A DNA stretch of 64,000 bases from Synechococcus sp. M16CYN (GTDB lineage Bacteria > Cyanobacteriota > Cyanobacteriia > PCC-6307 > Cyanobiaceae), in contig NZ_AP029048.1 of assembly GCF_040371545.1 (NCBI RefSeq), positions 372,001 through 436,000 of the forward strand, read 5' to 3'. The notes below the pieces were generated by a model, which saw only the letters and a list, made by a program, of their open reading frames with translations, did not search any database and had not been told where the DNA came from. Positions 18,593 to 29,491 of this stretch are shown here, piece after piece (position 1 is the stretch's first letter; each line of letters starts with the position of its first letter). A program made the translations under genes and the position numbers.

Positions 18593-18906
18593 GATGGTAA
18601 AGGCTTAGTTGCTCGGTCTTGCAAGTACTGGTGGATGGGTAAAACAAACAGTTGGGAGGACCCTATCAGCATTATTAGATGTTCCGTATGATCTGTGCAG
18701 CTAACTTCAGCAGCGTTCTCGCGGTTGTATTTCTTATACGTTCTGTAACCCAAGGTTGACCTGGCAGGCTGACCACAGTAAAACAAAACAGGTTCCAGAT
18801 GAGGCAACCAACCTAAAAAATCTTGTCGTATTCGCCCTGGAAGTCCAAGCGTAGGGTCGTCAGCGAGCTTGTGGAGCCTGAACGAACCTAAAACTTGCAT
18901 TTGCAT
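18589..18906 (-). CDS. Hypothetical small protein
   Basis: A 105-residue ORF whose stop overlaps the next ATG by four bases (ATGA), which argues for a real translationally coupled gene. It reads MQMQVLGSFRLHKLADDPTL and then LPGRIRQDFLGWLPHLEPVL, with a basic YRTYKKYNREN stretch, a Cys/His patch (CTDHTEH), and a C-terminal LFVLPIHQYLQD. No known motif is recognised. It could be a small enzyme-associated protein or the surviving end of a longer gene. Codon content is more like the flanking genes than the spacer. Confidence 0.5.
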   Translation of the reverse strand: MQMQVLGSFRLHKLADDPTLGLPGRIRQDFLGWLPHLEPVLFYCGQPARSTLGYRTYKKYNRENAAEVSCTDHTEHLIMLIGSSQLFVLPIHQYLQDRATKPLPS

Positions 18907-19291
18907 AGACTTGAGGTCGCGCGTTCTTGGCGCTGTTCACAGAAAAAATCTCCTCTGGGGAAAATGATAGTTCCGAGTGGCGAGGGCTAGATTTGTGAGG
19001 TAGTTATCTTGTTTAAACGTATGTTTTAATTTGTGATTTATTAAGAAGTACGGCAACACTTAACTGGTGGGAGAATGATAACCGAACTATTCTATTGATT
19101 TTATCAGGTTAATTAGCTACAGCAAAATAATAATATTTAATGCGAACACTATATTCCTCATACTGTGGTAAACTCCTAATCGATATTAGATTCAGTGACA
19201 GATAGATCCACCCTACTTCTCACATGCAAGAATCAGGTATATCTATGATTCAAATTTACTATTATTGCTCTAGATGCTCAACTAAGACTAA
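18907..19291. other. AT-rich spacer, nothing recognised
   Basis: About 385 bases between two minus-strand genes. It is AT-rich, with no tRNA, tmRNA or riboswitch signature and no coding-like frame. It includes the promoter region for the small-protein run that begins at 18906. Confidence 0.5.
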
Positions 19292-19792
19292 TCAATACCG
19301 AGCCATGGCAGCTTGGATATCTTTTTTTGACTGCTTCTCTTTGCTGGCTGCGCGTTTGTCGTGTAACTTTCGACCTTTACCAACACCAATTGTAAGCTTG
19401 ATCCAAGAGCCTTTTAAATGAATGTTAAGAGGAATCAAAGCTAATCCTTTCTTATCGAGCTGTTTTTGTAGCTTGTCGATTTCACGGCGGTGAGCTAGTA
19501 ACTTTTTCGTTCTCAATGGGTCGTGATTGAAGTAGCTACTAGAGTGATTATGGGGAGAAATGTGCACATTATGAAGTTGTAATTCACCGTTACGGATTAA
19601 GCAAAATCCATCTCGTAGGTTGGCTTTGCCGTTACGGATTGACTTGACTTCAGTGCCAACCAGCTCGATTCCGGTTTCGAGCGTTTCTAGAATCTCGTAT
19701 TGGTGACGAGCTTGGCGATTATCAGCCATGAGACGGTTGGCGGCAGCCCGCGCGGCTGCCGCGGCAGTTTTTTTTACTCCTCCTTTGACCAT
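19292..19792 (-). CDS. smpB: SsrA-binding protein SmpB
   Basis: A 166-residue RNA-binding protein that delivers tmRNA to stalled ribosomes. Family motifs: [48 protein letters not shown], and the C-terminal tail [16 protein letters not shown]-like, rich in Lys/Arg. There is an Ala/Lys-rich N-terminal extension ([15 protein letters not shown]) before the conserved core. It is divergent from ruvB with 50 bases between starts. No tmRNA gene is in the window. Confidence 0.95.
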   Translation of the reverse strand: MVKGGVKKTAAAAARAAANRLMADNRQARHQYEILETLETGIELVGTEVKSIRNGKANLRDGFCLIRNGELQLHNVHISPHNHSSSYFNHDPLRTKKLLAHRREIDKLQKQLDKKGLALIPLNIHLKGSWIKLTIGVGKGRKLHDKRAASKEKQSKKDIQAAMARY

Positions 19793-19842
19793 GGTCTTGT
19801 TTTTGTCTACAGAGGTTGTCTAAGCGTAGGTAGCCTTATCCT

Positions 19843-20889
19843 ATGGCGATTGTTTCTTCCAACTCCGATCGCAAGTTTCCTCTTCGCGAAACGGCCTTGG
19901 TGGACTCGCAGCCGGCTTCAAACGAACAGGTCGCTCAACCAACCGGTAACCCAAGGCCGAAATGTTTAGCCGAGTACATAGGCCAAGGTGAGTTGAAACA
20001 GGTATTGGGGATTGCCGTAGAAGCGGCCCTCGGTCGGGGTGATGCCTTAGATCACGTACTGCTCCATGGCCCGCCAGGGCTAGGTAAAACCACGATGGCG
20101 CTTGTGCTAGCTGAGGAACTTGGGGTGAACTGTAAAATCGCTAGTGCCCCCGCTCTTGAACGACCGCGCGACATCGTGGGTTTGTTGGTGAATCTTCAAC
20201 CGCGTGATCTGCTATTCATTGATGAAATCCACCGTCTTTCACGCGTTACGGAAGAAATTCTTTACCCGGCGATGGAAGATAGCCGTCTGCATTTTACCGT
20301 TGGAAGAGGTAGTACAGCTCGTGCCCGCACGCTTGATTTACTGCCATTCACTCTTGTAGGAGCCACAACCAGAGCGGGATCTTTGAGCGCCCCCTTTCGT
20401 GATCGCTTTGGTTTAGTTCAGCGTTTGGAATTTTATGATCAGGACGACCTTGAAGCGATTGTGGCCCACACTGCTCAGTTGGCATCTATGAATCTCACGG
20501 CGGACGCCTGTGCGCGAATTGCGGCTTCATGCCGGGGGACACCACGGGTCGCCAACCGCCTGCTGCGACGTGTCCGCGACGTGGCCAGCGTCCAGCAAGG
20601 CAGCGGCATAACAATCGATGCTACTATGGTGACAAAGGCTCTTAGCCTACATCGTGTTGATCATCGTGGTCTCGATGCTGTCGACCGTCGTTTGCTCTCG
20701 GTGTTGGTAGATCAGCATGGAGGGGGTCCAGTGGGTCTAGAGACATTGGCAGCTGCCTTGGGTGAAGACCCTGCCACATTAGAAACAGTGGTGGAACCGT
20801 TTTTGCTGCAGCAAGGGTTGCTGGTTAGAACACCTCGGGGGCGTGTGGCGACGGACGCTGCCCGCTCTCATATCGCAGAGGTTGTGTGA
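19843..20889 (+). CDS. ruvB: Holliday junction helicase subunit RuvB
   Basis: A 348-residue AAA+ motor that drives branch migration with RuvA. Walker A is [20 protein letters not shown] near residues 74-93, Walker [11 protein letters not shown] near 125-134, sensor [18 protein letters not shown] near 168-185 with the Arg finger, then a winged-helix C-terminal domain with HHGG-like residues. The N-terminal 40 residues are a variable lead typical in cyanobacteria. Its stop overlaps the next ATG (TGATG). Confidence 0.96.
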   Translation: MAIVSSNSDRKFPLRETALVDSQPASNEQVAQPTGNPRPKCLAEYIGQGELKQVLGIAVEAALGRGDALDHVLLHGPPGLGKTTMALVLAEELGVNCKIASAPALERPRDIVGLLVNLQPRDLLFIDEIHRLSRVTEEILYPAMEDSRLHFTVGRGSTARARTLDLLPFTLVGATTRAGSLSAPFRDRFGLVQRLEFYDQDDLEAIVAHTAQLASMNLTADACARIAASCRGTPRVANRLLRRVRDVASVQQGSGITIDATMVTKALSLHRVDHRGLDAVDRRLLSVLVDQHGGGPVGLETLAAALGEDPATLETVVEPFLLQQGLLVRTPRGRVATDAARSHIAEVV

Positions 20890-21662
20890 TGCGTTGCCTG
20901 ACGGTAATAATGATTCTGGCGATCAGCTTGACTTGGCCCTGGCATGCCTTAGCCCTGGACTTGCAGGAGCTCTATGAACAAGCGTTGATTGCGAGTCGAG
21001 GCGGTAATTTTACGAAGGCCCTCCCTCTCTGGGAGTCTATCCTGGCACAATCTCCGCAGGACGCAGCGGCTTTGAGCAACCGCGGCAATGTGCGGCTGGC
21101 CCTTGGGGATTTTGATGGTGCAATTGAAGATCAAACTCGCTCAATTGCTCTAGCTCCGGAGGAGAGTGACCCACACCTCAATCGCGGCACCGCGGAAGAG
21201 GCTTTACAGAATTGGCAGGCTGCCGCTGCCGACTATCTTTGGATCCTAGATCGGCAGCCTGATAATGCCTCTGCCCTCTATAACCTTGGCAATGTGCGGG
21301 GTTCTGAAGGCTATTGGAACGAAGCCAGACGCCTTTATGGTCAGGCCTCACTCGCTCGCCCAGGTTTTGCGATGGCCCGTTCAAGTGAGGCCTTGGCAGC
21401 TTGGCAAGAGGGCGATTTGGCCTGGGCGGAGTCAGAATTGCGCAAATTGGTTCGGCGCTATCCGCTGTTTGCTGACGCCCGGGCGGCCCTGAGCGGTCTG
21501 CTCTGGCGCCAGGGTTCCGCTGGGGAGGCAGAAAGCCATTGGGCTGCGGCTGCCGGACTGGATCAACGATATCGACAAACGGATTGGCTCGTAGATGTGC
21601 GGCGATGGCCGCCACGCCCCACTCAGGACTTGATGGCATTTCTGGCCTTGAAGAAATCTTGA
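20889..21662 (+). CDS. Secreted TPR-repeat protein
   Basis: A protein of about 257 residues with an N-terminal signal peptide ([16 protein letters not shown], cleavage near LALD) followed by tetratricopeptide repeats, e.g. AALSNRGNVRLALGDFDGAI and ASALYNLGNVRGSEGYWNEA. TPR arrays mediate protein-protein contacts; this one likely works in the periplasm or thylakoid lumen. The specific partner is unknown. The ATG at 20889 overlaps the ruvB stop; the amidohydrolase gene follows two bases after its own stop. Confidence 0.82.
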   Translation: MRCLTVIMILAISLTWPWHALALDLQELYEQALIASRGGNFTKALPLWESILAQSPQDAAALSNRGNVRLALGDFDGAIEDQTRSIALAPEESDPHLNRGTAEEALQNWQAAAADYLWILDRQPDNASALYNLGNVRGSEGYWNEARRLYGQASLARPGFAMARSSEALAAWQEGDLAWAESELRKLVRRYPLFADARAALSGLLWRQGSAGEAESHWAAAAGLDQRYRQTDWLVDVRRWPPRPTQDLMAFLALKKS

Positions 21663-21663
21663 G

Positions 21664-22851
21664 ATGAAGGGATTAACTGTTCCTTTGGATCGGTTGGCTC
21701 AAGATTTGCCAGAGCTACTGGAGTTGCGTCGACATCTACATGCGCACCCAGAACTGAGCGGAGAAGAGTATCAGACGGCGATTTTGGTTGCCGGCGAGTT
21801 ACGACGCCTGGGCTGGCGTGTGCAAGAGGGCGTCGGTCGCACTGGAGTGGTAGCAGAATTAGGTCTCAGACAAGGACCTACCGTGGGTTTGAGGGTGGAT
21901 ATGGATGCTCTCCCTGTTGAAGAACGCACAGGCCTGCCTTATGCCTCTAAACGCCAAGGGGTGATGCACGCTTGTGGTCATGATTTGCATACTTGTACGG
22001 GATTGGGGGTTGCACGCCTACTGACGTCGGTGCCCACAACAATGAGAGCACGGGTGCGTCTGCTCTTCCAACCTGCAGAGGAGCTAGCTAAAGGAGCGAT
22101 CTGGATGCGCGATGCTGGAGCTACTCAGGGCTTGGACGCACTATATGGAGTACACGTCGTACCAGATCTTCCGGTAGGAACTATAGGAATTCGCCGCGGG
22201 TGTTTGACGGCTGCTGCCGGAGAGCTAGAGATTCTAGTACGTGGGGAAGGCGGCCATGGGGCCCGTCCCCATCAATCAGTGGATGCGGTGTGGATGGCAG
22301 CCAAGGTGGTGACCGAGTTGCAACAGGCGATCAGCCGTCGCTTAAATGCCTTACAACCTGTAGTAGTAAGCTTCGGCAGGGTGGAAGGAGGCCGAGCCTT
22401 TAACGTTATTGCTGATCAGGTGCGTTTGCTCGGTACGATCCGATGTCTGGATCCAGATCAGTATGCTCAGTTGCCCGGCTGGATTGAAGACACAGTGCAG
22501 GCCATCTGCGCTTGTTGCGGAGGAACAGCCAGAGTACAGTACCGTCGCATAGCACCGCCTGTACATAACGACCGAATCCTCACGGACATTTTAGAACAAT
22601 CCGCAATCAATCGTCTTGGTCCCGATCGGGTCCTCGCAGTAGAGCAGCCCTCTTTGGGTGCCGAGGACTTTGCAGAATTGCTTCGCGATGTACCGGGAAT
22701 GATGGTGCGCCTTGGAGTAGCAGGCCCGGGGGGCTGTGCTCCTTTACACCACGGGGCCTTTTCTTTGGATGATGCCGCTCTAGGGGTTGGTATTGAAGTG
22801 CTAACGGCCACACTTCTAGCTTGGATTGAAGAGTATGGGGTTCTTCTATGA
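21664..22851 (+). CDS. M20D-family amidohydrolase
   Basis: A 395-residue metal-dependent amidohydrolase of the hippurate/IAA-amino-acid hydrolase group that cleaves N-acyl or amide bonds. The metal and catalytic residues appear in LRVDMDALPVEERTGLP, MHACGHDLHTCTGLGVA, FQPAEELAKGA, and GAEDFAELL. A dimerisation domain insert is in the middle (GEGGHGARPHQSVDA). Substrate is unknown. It begins one base after the TPR gene's stop, and its stop overlaps the next ATG, so the run ruvB-TPR-amidohydrolase-ORF is tightly coupled. Confidence 0.9.
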   Translation: MKGLTVPLDRLAQDLPELLELRRHLHAHPELSGEEYQTAILVAGELRRLGWRVQEGVGRTGVVAELGLRQGPTVGLRVDMDALPVEERTGLPYASKRQGVMHACGHDLHTCTGLGVARLLTSVPTTMRARVRLLFQPAEELAKGAIWMRDAGATQGLDALYGVHVVPDLPVGTIGIRRGCLTAAAGELEILVRGEGGHGARPHQSVDAVWMAAKVVTELQQAISRRLNALQPVVVSFGRVEGGRAFNVIADQVRLLGTIRCLDPDQYAQLPGWIEDTVQAICACCGGTARVQYRRIAPPVHNDRILTDILEQSAINRLGPDRVLAVEQPSLGAEDFAELLRDVPGMMVRLGVAGPGGCAPLHHGAFSLDDAALGVGIEVLTATLLAWIEEYGVLL

Positions 22852-23057
22852 GACCAAAGCATATCTTTGGTTTAGATTTTTTTAGAATCGCCCTTGCTTT
22901 AGTAGTTGTACACAAACGTCGAGGCAACAACAAATATAAGCTTTACGGTCAATATTTGTTGGGCCTAATCCGATTATTCGTTTATGCCTTCAAGCGTAAG
23001 CTGTCGGCGCTCCAAGCTATTCATAGATTTAAAGCGATTGCATCTCGAGGACGGTAA
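22848..23057 (+). CDS. Small basic hypothetical protein
   Basis: A 69-residue, strongly basic ORF (KRRGNNKYKLYGQYLLGLIR), whose ATG overlaps the amidohydrolase stop (ATGA), consistent with translational coupling. It has a hydrophobic N-terminal patch (FGLDFFRIALALVVVH) that could be a membrane anchor. The base composition is more AT-rich than neighbours. No family is recognised. It ends three bases before the HEAT-repeat gene's ATG. It may be real or a chance ORF, so confidence is modest. Confidence 0.4.
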   Translation: MRPKHIFGLDFFRIALALVVVHKRRGNNKYKLYGQYLLGLIRLFVYAFKRKLSALQAIHRFKAIASRGR

Positions 23058-23060
23058 GTC

Positions 23061-23675
23061 ATGAGTAAGTCCACCCCAAATCAACCCGATCTTGATTCAC
23101 TAAGGGAAGCAATTGTAAGTGGCGATCCAGTAAGGGCAATGTCAGCTCTTACCCAGTTGCGTTTTTATGGAGATGAGGCAGCAGTACCATTACTAGTACT
23201 GGGTACTAAGCAGACTCTTTTCCTAGTGCGCTCGTTAAGCTGCAGCGGCTTGGGTTACAAACGCACGGAACAGGGTTGGAAAGTTTTAAGTCATCTTCTC
23301 AGTAGTGACGGGGATCCGAATGTGCGGGCGGAAGCGGCAAATGCTCTTGCGAGTTATGGGGTGGAGCGCTCTTGGCCCTTACTGAAAGCTACTTTTGTGG
23401 AGGATCAAACCTGGTTGGTGCGGTGCAGCATTCTTTCAGCCTTGGCCGAACAGCCGGATATAAACCTTACCTGGCTTCTAGAGTTAGCTCAGTTAGCAGT
23501 GAACGACAAAGATGGTACAGTGCGGGTGAGCGGGGCAGAAATCCTCGGCCGGGTCATTCGAGATGGTGCAGACCAGCCAGTTGCTGCACAGGCTCGTAGC
23601 TTATTGCATCCCTTGCAACAGGATACTGATCATCGCGTGGTAGCTGCGGCATTGAACGGTCTTCAGACTACCTAA
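23061..23675 (+). CDS. HEAT-repeat protein
   Basis: A 204-residue helical-repeat protein. The units carry the PBS-lyase-like HEAT pattern, e.g. DPNVRAEAANALASYG and DGTVRVSGAEILGRVIRDG. In cyanobacteria such proteins include phycobilin lyases (CpcE/F type) and unrelated scaffold proteins; this is too short and generic to choose. No catalytic motif is visible. It is the last gene of the run starting at ruvB and precedes the thiC riboswitch. Confidence 0.78.
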   Translation: MSKSTPNQPDLDSLREAIVSGDPVRAMSALTQLRFYGDEAAVPLLVLGTKQTLFLVRSLSCSGLGYKRTEQGWKVLSHLLSSDGDPNVRAEAANALASYGVERSWPLLKATFVEDQTWLVRCSILSALAEQPDINLTWLLELAQLAVNDKDGTVRVSGAEILGRVIRDGADQPVAAQARSLLHPLQQDTDHRVVAAALNGLQTT

Positions 23676-23712
23676 ATAGTCTCTGTCAACGACTCTTGCT
23701 AGCTTCTAGCCA

Positions 23713-23805
23713 TCACTAGGGGTGCCTCATTGTCGCTTCAGGCAATTATGGCTGAGATAACACCCTCTGAACCTGACTTTGGATTACGCCAGCGCAGGGA
23801 AGTGA
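23713..23805 (+). promoter_or_regulatory. TPP riboswitch (THI element)
   Basis: The conserved thi-box parts appear in order: AGGGGTGCC on the 5' side, GGCTGAGA, ACCC, GAACCTGA, then GGATTACGCCAGCGCAGGGA. The closing stem pairs TCACT (23713-23717) with AGTGA (23801-23805). It lies in the leader of thiC, 57 bases from the ATG, and would reduce thiC expression when thiamine diphosphate is abundant. The linker to the ATG is short, so translational control by ribosome-site masking is more likely than a terminator. There is no U-run. Confidence 0.9.
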
Positions 23806-23814
23806 AGGATGTGA

Positions 23815-25236
<1,422 letters not shown>

Positions 25237-25465
25237 ACAATTTGTCCTAGTCAAGAGTTCATCAGATATTAATTAAAAAATTAGATTTATTTAATTAGGT
25301 AGGCTCTTGGGCCATGCACTTTTAGCTACCAAGAATGCATGACCCGAAAGTCTAGTCTAGTTTTTAGATATAAAAACTGTATAAAAAATTATTTCTCGCC
25401 TAATGAGCTAGAACCCTAAATTTGTTGCTAATAAGGGCTACATTCTTACTTTACTGTCTACTAAC

Positions 25466-27478
25466 TTATTGCTCTAACAGAGCCTTGGATTTGGCTACTA
25501 CATTTTCTACAGTGAAACCAAATTCTTTCAAGCAGGTTCCGCCGGGCGCAGAAGCGCCAAAACGGCTCATGGTCACACTGTCACCGTCAAGACCGATGAA
25601 GCGATGCCAGCCGAATGATTCAGCTGCTTCCACCACAATGCGCTTACGTACAGCTTTGGGAAATACCTCTGTCTTATAGGCCTCGCTTTGTTCGTCGAAA
25701 AGCTCTACACAAGGCATGGATACGACCCGTACTTTCTTACCGTCAGCAGCAAGCTGTTTAGCAGCTTGTGTGCAAAGGTCCAATTCTGTACCAGTGCCAA
25801 TTAAAATCAGATCCGGTGTGCCGGTGCAGTCTTCTAGGATGTATCCACCAAGAGCGACTTTATCGATTGAGGAGTTGGCCTGATTTGCCATTCCCTGGCG
25901 ACTGAGGCAGATGGAGCTAGGACGGTTGCGGTTTTGAATAGCCATTTTGTAAGCGCCGCTGGTTTCATTACCATCACCAGGACGGAATACCAGCATTCCG
26001 GGCATCGCACGCAAAGAAGGGATCGTTTCTACTGGCTGGTGAGTTGGTCCATCCTCGCCTACCCCGATCGAATCATGAGTTAGCACATAAATGACTCCCA
26101 ACATGCTGAGGGCTGAAAGACGCATTGAGCCGCGCATATAATCAGCGAATACCAAAAAGGTGCCGCCGTAAGGTATTAAACCGCTATTGTGATAGGCAAT
26201 ACCATTCATGATCGCGGCCATGGCGTGCTCACGTACGCCGAAATGGAGGTAACGCTTTTCACGGCTATCTGCCTGAAACGAACCAATCTCTCCCTTAATG
26301 TCAGTGTAGTTGGAATGAGTGAGATCAGCGGAGCCACCGATTAGTTCCGGCAAGTTTGGACCCAGGGCACCCAGACAAATTTGCGAGTGTTTGCGCGTGG
26401 CGAGACCACTTTCTTCCGCTGTGTAGGTAGGTAGATCCTTGTCCCAGCCTTCGGGGAGTTCACCCCTTAACATTCGCTCGAACAGAACAGCCTCACTGGG
26501 GAATTTACTTCGATAGTTGGCAAGGCTTTGGTTCCACTCAGCTTCGAGTTTTGTTCCACGATCAACTGCTTGACGGAAATGGTCGTAGGCTTCGTCGGGA
26601 ATCTCGAAGGGGCCATAGTGCCAGTTTAGCTGCTTGCGAGTGAGTTGGGCTTCTTCTGCCCCCAGAGGTGCGCCGTGTATACCGGCAGTATCGCTTTTAT
26701 TTGGTGAGCCATAACCGATAGTAGTAGTCACCTTGATTATCGACGGCTTATCGGAGACGGCCTTGGCGGCCTTGATTGCCTTGGTGATTGCGGCAACATC
26801 AGTGTCACCGTCGACCACATGCTGCACATGCCAACCATAGGCCTCGTAGCGTTTAAGCACGTCCTCAGTGAATGACACGTCGGTCCTGCCGTCAATTGTG
26901 ATTCTGTTGTCGTCATACAGCACTATTAACTTACCCAGCTTGAGGTGGCCTGCTAAGGACGCGGCCTCGGAAGAGACTCCCTCCTGGTTACAGCCATCGC
27001 CCATCAATACGTATGTGTAGTGATTGATGAGTTCAAATCCAGGCTTGTTGAACTTGGCAGCCAGATGAGACTCGGCTACGGCCAAGCCAACAGCATTAGA
27101 AATACCAGCACCAAGGGGGCCAGTAGTCACCTCTACACCAGGAGTTTCAAATGTTTCGGGATGACCTGGAGTTTTCGAGCCCCACTGCCGGAACCGCTTG
27201 ATGTCGTCCATGGTCACCGATTCGTAGCCGGTGAGGTGGAGTAGTGCGTATAGCAGCATACAACCATGGCCAGCTGATAGTACGAAGCGATCTCGGTTAA
27301 ACCACTGGGGATTCTTCGGATTGTGATTCATCACTTTATCCCACAACGCGTATCCCATCGGGGCACAGCCCATCGGCAGACCTGGGTGGCCGCTGTTGGA
27401 CTTGTTCACGGCATCTACGGCCAGCATACGAATGCTGTTGATGCAGAGCGTGTCAAGAGATGCGGGCGCAGCAACCAT
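25466..27478 (-). CDS. tkt: Transketolase
   Basis: A 670-residue thiamine-diphosphate enzyme of the Calvin cycle and pentose phosphate pathway that moves two-carbon units between sugar phosphates. The ThDP/Mg motif is [20 protein letters not shown] near residues 154-173 (GDG...N). Other markers are [35 protein letters not shown] near 470, and a C-terminal [10 protein letters not shown]. Intact and full length. It precedes fabF downstream in the opposite sense of reading (fabF-tkt share the minus strand, 55 bases apart). Confidence 0.97.
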   Translation of the reverse strand: MVAAPASLDTLCINSIRMLAVDAVNKSNSGHPGLPMGCAPMGYALWDKVMNHNPKNPQWFNRDRFVLSAGHGCMLLYALLHLTGYESVTMDDIKRFRQWGSKTPGHPETFETPGVEVTTGPLGAGISNAVGLAVAESHLAAKFNKPGFELINHYTYVLMGDGCNQEGVSSEAASLAGHLKLGKLIVLYDDNRITIDGRTDVSFTEDVLKRYEAYGWHVQHVVDGDTDVAAITKAIKAAKAVSDKPSIIKVTTTIGYGSPNKSDTAGIHGAPLGAEEAQLTRKQLNWHYGPFEIPDEAYDHFRQAVDRGTKLEAEWNQSLANYRSKFPSEAVLFERMLRGELPEGWDKDLPTYTAEESGLATRKHSQICLGALGPNLPELIGGSADLTHSNYTDIKGEIGSFQADSREKRYLHFGVREHAMAAIMNGIAYHNSGLIPYGGTFLVFADYMRGSMRLSALSMLGVIYVLTHDSIGVGEDGPTHQPVETIPSLRAMPGMLVFRPGDGNETSGAYKMAIQNRNRPSSICLSRQGMANQANSSIDKVALGGYILEDCTGTPDLILIGTGTELDLCTQAAKQLAADGKKVRVVSMPCVELFDEQSEAYKTEVFPKAVRKRIVVEAAESFGWHRFIGLDGDSVTMSRFGASAPGGTCLKEFGFTVENVVAKSKALLEQ

Positions 27479-27533
27479 GTAGTTAAGGGGTTAAGAATGA
27501 GAGGGTTTTGACGCATGGATCGAGAAGACCCAC

Positions 27534-28781
27534 TCAACCAAAGCGTCGAAAGGCGAGGCAAACGTTGTGTCCACCGAAGCCAAAAGAGTTAGACAACACT
27601 GTCGCCAGTGCCTGGTCTCGTGCCGCGTTAGGCACTATATCCAGATCACAATTAGGATCGGGACTGGTGTGATTAATAGTTGGTGGGACGACACCGTGCT
27701 TCAGAGCTAATACGCAGGCCACAGCTTCGATGCCACCAGACCCACCTAAAAGATGGCCGGTCATCGATTTGGTAGAGCTCACTGGGATCTGCAGCGCACG
27801 AGACCCAAGAGCACTCTTGATCGCCGCGGTTTCATTTTTGTCGTTAGCGGGGGTGCTGGTGCCGTGGGCGTTTACGTAATCCACTGTATCCGCTTCGATG
27901 GCGCCGTCCTCTAGGGCTAGTCGCATCGCCTGCGCACCGCCCACACCACCCGGAGTGGGAGAGGTGATGTGGTGTGCATCGCAAGTCATCCCGTAGCCAA
28001 CGACCTCGCCCAGAACGGTGGCGTCACGAGCTTCGGCATGTTCAAGGGTTTCTAGCACTAATATGCCAGCTCCTTCACCAATTACGAAGCCGTCGCGCTC
28101 TTTATCGAAGGGACGACTGGCTGTAGTGGGGTCATCGTTACGGAAAGACAGTGCCTTTGCGCTGGCGAAACCGGCAACCCCTAACGGTGTAATGGCAGAT
28201 TCGGCACCACCGCAAACCATCGCGTCCGCTTTGCCTAGCTGCAACAAACGGAAGGCATCACCGATGGCATTGGAGCCGGCCGCGCAAGCTGTAGCAACTG
28301 CGGAGCTAGGCCCTTTAGTACCTAGGGCAATCGCAGCTAGGCCAGAAGCCATGTTTGGTATCATCATCGGCACCGTGAACGGGCTTACCCGATCTGGACC
28401 TTTGCTGTACAGCACATTGGTCTGGGTTTCCATCGTAAGCATACCGCCCACTCCGGAGCCAATGCTCATACCGATTCGGTCAGTATTGGCATCCGTGATT
28501 TCTAAACCGGCGTGAGCGATAGCCTGTTTGGCGGCTACCACACCGAACTTACAGAAGCGATCCCAACGCTTGGCTTCTTTGGGCTCAATGAAACCTACAG
28601 GGTCAAAATCTTTCACTTCAGCCGCAAATCGGCAGGCATAGTTCGAGGCATCGAATAGAGTAATCCCATCGACGCCGTTGCGTCCGGAGGTCAGACCACT
28701 CCAGTAATCCTGAACTGTGTTGCCTATCGGTGTAACTGCGCCGAGACCAGTGATAACGACGCGATGGAAATCTCCCACCAT
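27534..28781 (-). CDS. fabF: Beta-ketoacyl-ACP synthase II
   Basis: FabF, about 415 residues, condenses malonyl-ACP with growing acyl-ACP in type II fatty-acid synthesis. The active-site Cys lies in AVATACAAGSNAIGDAFRL, the two His in NAHGTSTPANDKNETAAI and KSMTGHLLGGSGGIEAV. Start chosen as ATG 28781 (MVGDFHRVVITGLGAVTPIG); a GTG four codons earlier is possible. It sits immediately downstream of acpP, eight bases apart, the usual fab gene order in cyanobacteria. Confidence 0.96.
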   Translation of the reverse strand: MVGDFHRVVITGLGAVTPIGNTVQDYWSGLTSGRNGVDGITLFDASNYACRFAAEVKDFDPVGFIEPKEAKRWDRFCKFGVVAAKQAIAHAGLEITDANTDRIGMSIGSGVGGMLTMETQTNVLYSKGPDRVSPFTVPMMIPNMASGLAAIALGTKGPSSAVATACAAGSNAIGDAFRLLQLGKADAMVCGGAESAITPLGVAGFASAKALSFRNDDPTTASRPFDKERDGFVIGEGAGILVLETLEHAEARDATVLGEVVGYGMTCDAHHITSPTPGGVGGAQAMRLALEDGAIEADTVDYVNAHGTSTPANDKNETAAIKSALGSRALQIPVSSTKSMTGHLLGGSGGIEAVACVLALKHGVVPPTINHTSPDPNCDLDIVPNAARDQALATVLSNSFGFGGHNVCLAFRRFG

Positions 28782-28789
28782 GCCGATCC

Positions 28790-29032
28790 TCAAGCCTGTT
28801 TGTCTTTGATGTACTTAACCGCGTCGCCGACGGTAAGGATTCCCTCTGCAGATTCGTCAGGGATCTCGACGTCAAAGGCTTCTTCCAGAGCCATCACTAA
28901 TTCCACAGTATCAAGGGAGTCAGCACCCAAGTCGTTTTGAAAATTGGATTCCGACTTTACCTCGCCAGCGTCGACGCTGAGTTGTTCCGCGACGATAGAA
29001 CGGACTTTCTCGAGGATCGCTTCCTGGGACAT
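28790..29032 (-). CDS. acpP: Acyl carrier protein
   Basis: An 80-residue ACP. The phosphopantetheine Ser is in [19 protein letters not shown] (DSL motif, near residue 39). It is strongly acidic, as in the family. The start is ATG 29032 ([20 protein letters not shown]); the frame is open eight codons further but those are not conserved. The ACP carries intermediates for fabF, encoded next. It is divergent from psaC, with a roughly 150-base shared promoter region. Confidence 0.96.
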   Translation of the reverse strand: MSQEAILEKVRSIVAEQLSVDAGEVKSESNFQNDLGADSLDTVELVMALEEAFDVEIPDESAEGILTVGDAVKYIKDKQA

Positions 29033-29076
29033 AGCAGTGGCAACGGGCCTCCGCATCTTACGGGCAAGGCCTGTAA

Positions 29077-29427
<351 letters not shown>

Positions 29428-29455
29428 GACCCAGTTGAGTGACGTGTTTTAACTT

Positions 29456-29491
29456 ATAAGCTCAGCCCGGCTTTGTCCGGGCTGAGCTTAT
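29456..29491 (+). terminator. Perfect 15-bp hairpin after psaC, overlapping glmS start
   Basis: An exact 15-base inverted repeat (29456-29470 and 29477-29491) with a six-base loop. The core is GCTCAGCCCGG / CCGGGCTGAGC. It is 28 bases after the psaC stop, so it could act as a psaC transcript terminator or 3' stabiliser, but no U-run follows. Its right arm contains the first two bases of the glmS ATG and the bases where the ribosome site would lie. Confidence 0.75.

Noticed and set aside
25309-25345. Imperfect inverted repeat after thiC
   Set aside because: One mismatch and a 17-base loop without a U-run; not strong enough for a terminator call.
29428-29490. A glmS ribozyme upstream of glmS
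   Set aside because: The gap is only about 60 bases and contains just the simple hairpin; no ribozyme core.
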